From NCBI RefSeq assembly GCF_031432425.1, contig NZ_JAVKPH010000004.1, positions 124,001 through 188,000 of the forward strand: a stretch of 64,000 nt of DNA, in the 5' to 3' direction. A program made the translations under genes and the position numbers. Positions 61,712-64,000 of the stretch are shown piece by piece; within the stretch, counting starts at the first letter, position 1, and each line of letters starts with the position of its first letter. This DNA is from Ruixingdingia sedimenti (GTDB lineage Bacteria > Pseudomonadota > Alphaproteobacteria > Rhodobacterales > Rhodobacteraceae). The notes beneath the pieces are model-generated. The model was not told the origin of the DNA, ran no database searches, and saw only the letters and a list, made by a program, of their open reading frames with translations.

Positions 61712-62395
61712 ATGACCACGAAGAAGGGCATCTTCCAAGCCGCCATCGCGCAGGCGGAGGCCACCGCGAACGCCGAACGGCAAGAGGCCGAGGGCTATGT
61801 TCTCTATAAATACAACGACTACGAAACCTACCGCCGCGTGCAGCAGGACGGCAACAAGGCCAAGCTCGGCGCGCAATACGTGCAGAAGGGCCATGTGTTC
61901 TTCCTCGCCGGCTATCTGGAACGGGAACTGGGCGCGGTGCGTTTCGGGCTCTGCCACGGGGTGCGGCGGGGCAAGGAACAGGGCTGGTTCCGCCGCCGCC
62001 TGAAGGGGGCAGAGGTCATCGGCACCGACATTTCCGAAACCGCGACGCAGTTCCCGAACACGGTGCAATGGGATTTCCACGACCCCAATCCCGAATGGGC
62101 GGGCCGGGCGGATTTCGTCTACACCAATTCCTGGGACCATGCCTTCGACCCCGAACGCGCCTTCAACGCCTGGGTGGATGCGCTGCGTCCCGGGGGGCTT
62201 CTGCTGCTCGACCACACGCCGGGGCATGTGCCGCGTTCGGCCAGCGCGCTCGACCCGTTCGGGGCGACCGAGGCGGCGCTGGAAGGGATGCTGACCCGTG
62301 CCTGCGGCGCGCGCGGGCAGGTGGTCGGGTGGCTCGACCGCAGCGGCGATACGGACTATCCCGCCCGCGTCGTGGTGTTCCGCCGGAACCCCTGA
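61712..62395 (+). CDS. class I SAM-dependent methyltransferase-like protein
   Basis: 227 residues. Residues 75-185 have the Rossmann elements: FGLCHGVRRGKEQGWFRRRL (loop after strand 1), EVIGTDISETA (strand 2 acidic), DFVYTNSWDHAFDP (strand 4), and ALRPGGLLLLDHTPGH (post-motif). The first 60 residues are helical. It probably methylates a small molecule or carbohydrate; no further clue is visible. Stand-alone gene between the crotonase and rpmG. Confidence 0.78.
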   Translation: MTTKKGIFQAAIAQAEATANAERQEAEGYVLYKYNDYETYRRVQQDGNKAKLGAQYVQKGHVFFLAGYLERELGAVRFGLCHGVRRGKEQGWFRRRLKGAEVIGTDISETATQFPNTVQWDFHDPNPEWAGRADFVYTNSWDHAFDPERAFNAWVDALRPGGLLLLDHTPGHVPRSASALDPFGATEAALEGMLTRACGARGQVVGWLDRSGDTDYPARVVVFRRNP

Positions 62396-62495
62396 CGGGG
62401 CCGTTTTCCGGGTTGACTCTGCCGCCGTCATCCCTAAAAGGCAGGCTTCAAGGATTTCGCGGGCGCCAGCGCGCCCGGCTGCAGGAGACAGGACA

Positions 62496-62663
62496 ATGGC
62501 GAAGCCGACGACGATCAAGATCCGTCTGAACTCGACGGCGGGCACCGGGCACTTCTACGTGACCAAGAAGAACGCCCGCACCATGACCGAAAAGATGAGC
62601 GTCAAGAAATACGACCCCGTCGTGCGCCAGCACGTCGAATACAAGGAAGGCAAGATCAAGTAG
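62496..62663 (+). CDS. rpmG: 50S ribosomal protein L33
   Basis: 55 residues: MAKPTTIKIRLNSTAGTGHF then YVTKKNARTMTEKMSVKKYD, standard bacterial L33 without the four zinc cysteines, so the zinc-independent form. GGAGACAGGAC precedes the ATG. A terminator follows directly. Confidence 0.97.
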   Translation: MAKPTTIKIRLNSTAGTGHFYVTKKNARTMTEKMSVKKYDPVVRQHVEYKEGKIK

Positions 62664-62689
62664 GATCGCGCCATCCCGAGGGATCGAAG

Positions 62690-62716
62690 GGCCGTGCCGC
62701 AGGGCGCGGCCTTTTT
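62690..62716 (+). terminator. rho-independent terminator of rpmG
   Basis: GGCCGTGCC, loop GCAG, GGCGCGGCC, then TTTTT: a 9-bp stem (one G-U) with a proper U-tract, 26 bp after the rpmG stop. Confidence 0.85.
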
Positions 62717-62742
62717 GCTTGCGGCATCGACGGGGCGGAACG

Positions 62743-63255
62743 ATGAAGCGCGTGATGATCATGGGCCAGCCCGGGTCGGGCAAATCCACGCTGGCGCGGC
62801 GGATGGGGGACATCACCGGCCTGCCGGTCTTTCACATGGATCACATCCACTGGCAGCCCGGCTGGCGCGAACGCCCGCTGCCCGAAAAGATCGCCCTCGC
62901 CCGCGCCATCGAGGCGCAGGAACGGTGGATCTTTGAAGGCGGGCTGTCCTCGACCTATGCCAGCCGTGCGGCGCGGGCGGATCTGATCGTCTGGCTGGAC
63001 GTGCCGGTGGGGCTGCGGCTGTGGCGGGTGACGCGGCGGTGCCTGACCGGCCTTGGTCGGACCCGGCCCGACCTGCCCGAAAACTGCCCCGAGACCCTGC
63101 GCAACCTGCCGGGGTTCTGGCGCTTCATCTGGGATACGCGCCACACGGCGACCGCGTCGATCTCCCAAGCGCTGGCGGCCGCCCCGCCCGGGGTGTCCAA
63201 GATCCGCCTGACCCGCCTGACCGAGGTCCGCGCCTTTCTGGACGGGCTGAAATGA
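62743..63255 (+). CDS. P-loop kinase-like NTPase (FlaR/adenylate kinase-like)
   Basis: 170 residues with Walker A GQPGSGKST at 8-16, followed by the characteristic GLPVFHMDHIHWQPGW and an LID-like basic segment (VTRRCLTGLGRTRPDLPENC). It matches the small 'DNA topology modulation kinase FlaR-like' group related to adenylate and shikimate kinases. The substrate is unknown. A hairpin terminator follows. Confidence 0.82.
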   Translation: MKRVMIMGQPGSGKSTLARRMGDITGLPVFHMDHIHWQPGWRERPLPEKIALARAIEAQERWIFEGGLSSTYASRAARADLIVWLDVPVGLRLWRVTRRCLTGLGRTRPDLPENCPETLRNLPGFWRFIWDTRHTATASISQALAAAPPGVSKIRLTRLTEVRAFLDGLK

Positions 63256-63256
63256 A

Positions 63257-63282
63257 AAGGGCCGGCGTTTCCGCCGGCCCTT
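63257..63282. terminator. bidirectional hairpin terminator
   Basis: AAGGGCCGGCG, loop TTTC, CGCCGGCCCTT: an 11-bp perfect stem between the convergent P-loop and BI-1 family genes. Confidence 0.8.
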
Positions 63283-63306
63283 CGCATGTCTGGTTCCCGC
63301 CCGGGG

Positions 63307-64000
63307 TTATTCCCGGTTGCCCATGAACTGGAGCAGGAACATGAACAGGTTGATGAAGTCGAGGTAGAGCCGCAGCGCGCCCATGATCGCCGATTTCGCC
63401 AGCCATTCCTGGTCGCCATGCACCGCATGTTCCAGATATTCGTTCTTGATCGACTGGGTGTCGTAGGCGGTCAGCCCCGCGAAGATCAGCACCCCGATGA
63501 CCGAGATCGCGAACATCAGCGCCGGGCTGCCGAGGAAGATGTTCACGATCGACGCGACGATGAGGCCGATCAGGCCCATCATCAGGAAGGTGCCCATCCC
63601 CGACAGATTGCGCTTGGTGGTGTAGCCGTAAAGCGACAGCCCCGCGAAGGCGATGGAGGTGATCAGGAAGGTCTGCGCGATCGAGATGCCGGTGAACACC
63701 TGGAAGATCCAGGCGAGCGACAGGCCCATCACCGCGGCAAAGGCGTAGAAGAACAGCTGCGCCGCCGCTGCCGACAGCCGGTTGATCATCGCGCCGAAGG
63801 CAAAGACCATGATCAGCGGCAGGAACATCACCACCCAGCCGAGGATCGTCATGCCCCCGTCCGCGCCCCGCAGGGCCTGCATCAGCACATCGGTGGTGCC
63901 GACACCCCAAGCCACGCCCGCGGTGAGCAGCATGCCCACCGACATCAGGCCGTAGACCTTGTTCATATGGGCGCGAAGGCCCTCGTCGATCTGTGCGGCG
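63307..64000 (-). CDS. Bax inhibitor-1/YccA-family membrane protein, 5' end outside window
   Basis: The reading frame is open to the window edge, and the residues upstream of the first in-window ATG (AAQIDEGLRAHMNKVYGLMS) are coding, so the N-terminus is missing. Seven hydrophobic helices and the terminal FAGLTAYDTQSIKNEYLEH motif mark the BI-1 (UPF0005/YbhL) family, which includes calcium-leak channels and modulators of FtsH. The physiological role here is unknown. Confidence 0.88.
   Translation of the reverse strand, partial: AAQIDEGLRAHMNKVYGLMSVGMLLTAGVAWGVGTTDVLMQALRGADGGMTILGWVVMFLPLIMVFAFGAMINRLSAAAAQLFFYAFAAVMGLSLAWIFQVFTGISIAQTFLITSIAFAGLSLYGYTTKRNLSGMGTFLMMGLIGLIVASIVNIFLGSPALMFAISVIGVLIFAGLTAYDTQSIKNEYLEHAVHGDQEWLAKSAIMGALRLYLDFINLFMFLLQFMGNRE

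Overview
The window is a contiguous, very GC-rich piece of alphaproteobacterial chromosome, most likely from the family Rhodobacteraceae (Paracoccaceae). The evidence is the extreme GC at codon third positions, the neighbourhoods dnaG-rpoD and gatC-gatA, a heat-shock sigma factor of the alphaproteobacterial RpoH type, a PleD-like gene divergent from a DUF3572 gene, and a GATATTTG-type intergenic repeat that recurs nine times. Genus cannot be fixed from sequence alone. No phage, transposase, CRISPR array or plasmid backbone is visible.

Left part (1-10.9 kb): a partial exported protein, tRNA 2-selenouridine synthase, an EamA permease, a NUDIX hydrolase, a DUF983 protein, then a small envelope module (EF-hand protein, ECF sigma factor, small membrane protein, periplasmic CpxP/Metal_resist-like protein). 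Two c-di-GMP genes follow: a PleD-like REC-REC-GGDEF protein, and an H-NOX-like protein paired with an HNOBA-GGDEF cyclase.

Centre (10.9-25.8 kb): the most unusual region, a bacterial microcompartment (BMC) locus. One minus-strand operon, mostly with overlapping start and stop codons, encodes a class III aminotransferase, a CoA-acylating-type aldehyde dehydrogenase with a C-terminal encapsulation peptide, two BMC-T shell proteins, an unrecognised 139-residue accessory protein, a BMC-P vertex protein, a BMC-H shell protein and a complete ribose-type ABC importer. Upstream on the same strand are an APH-fold kinase and a homologue of the N,N-dimethylformamidase large subunit. Divergent from these are a class III PLP enzyme resembling ethanolamine-phosphate phospho-lyase and a DeoR regulator. 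The inferred route is: import, amide hydrolysis to an amino alcohol, O-phosphorylation, PLP-dependent elimination to an aldehyde, and oxidation of the aldehyde to acyl-CoA inside the shell. No phosphotransacylase or alcohol dehydrogenase is present, so the usual metabolosome core is incomplete here.

Right part (25.9-64 kb): mainly housekeeping. Two tRNA-Glu genes, recJ-glpX, homoserine dehydrogenase, a TetR regulator, a pirin, a TadE/TadE/TadG-like operon, glutamate-type dehydrogenase, dnaG, rpoD, an RluD-type synthase, rpoH, dtd-purC, a minus-strand cluster (small peptide, XpaC, TelA, DUF2927 lipoprotein, SPFH/GYF protein, zinc-ribbon membrane protein), RluB/RsuA-type synthase, tadA, gatCA, an amidase, the RNase P RNA gene with its promoter, a TRAP binding protein, a crotonase, rpmG and a BI-1 family gene cut by the window end. 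Several convergent gene pairs end in clear hairpin terminators.
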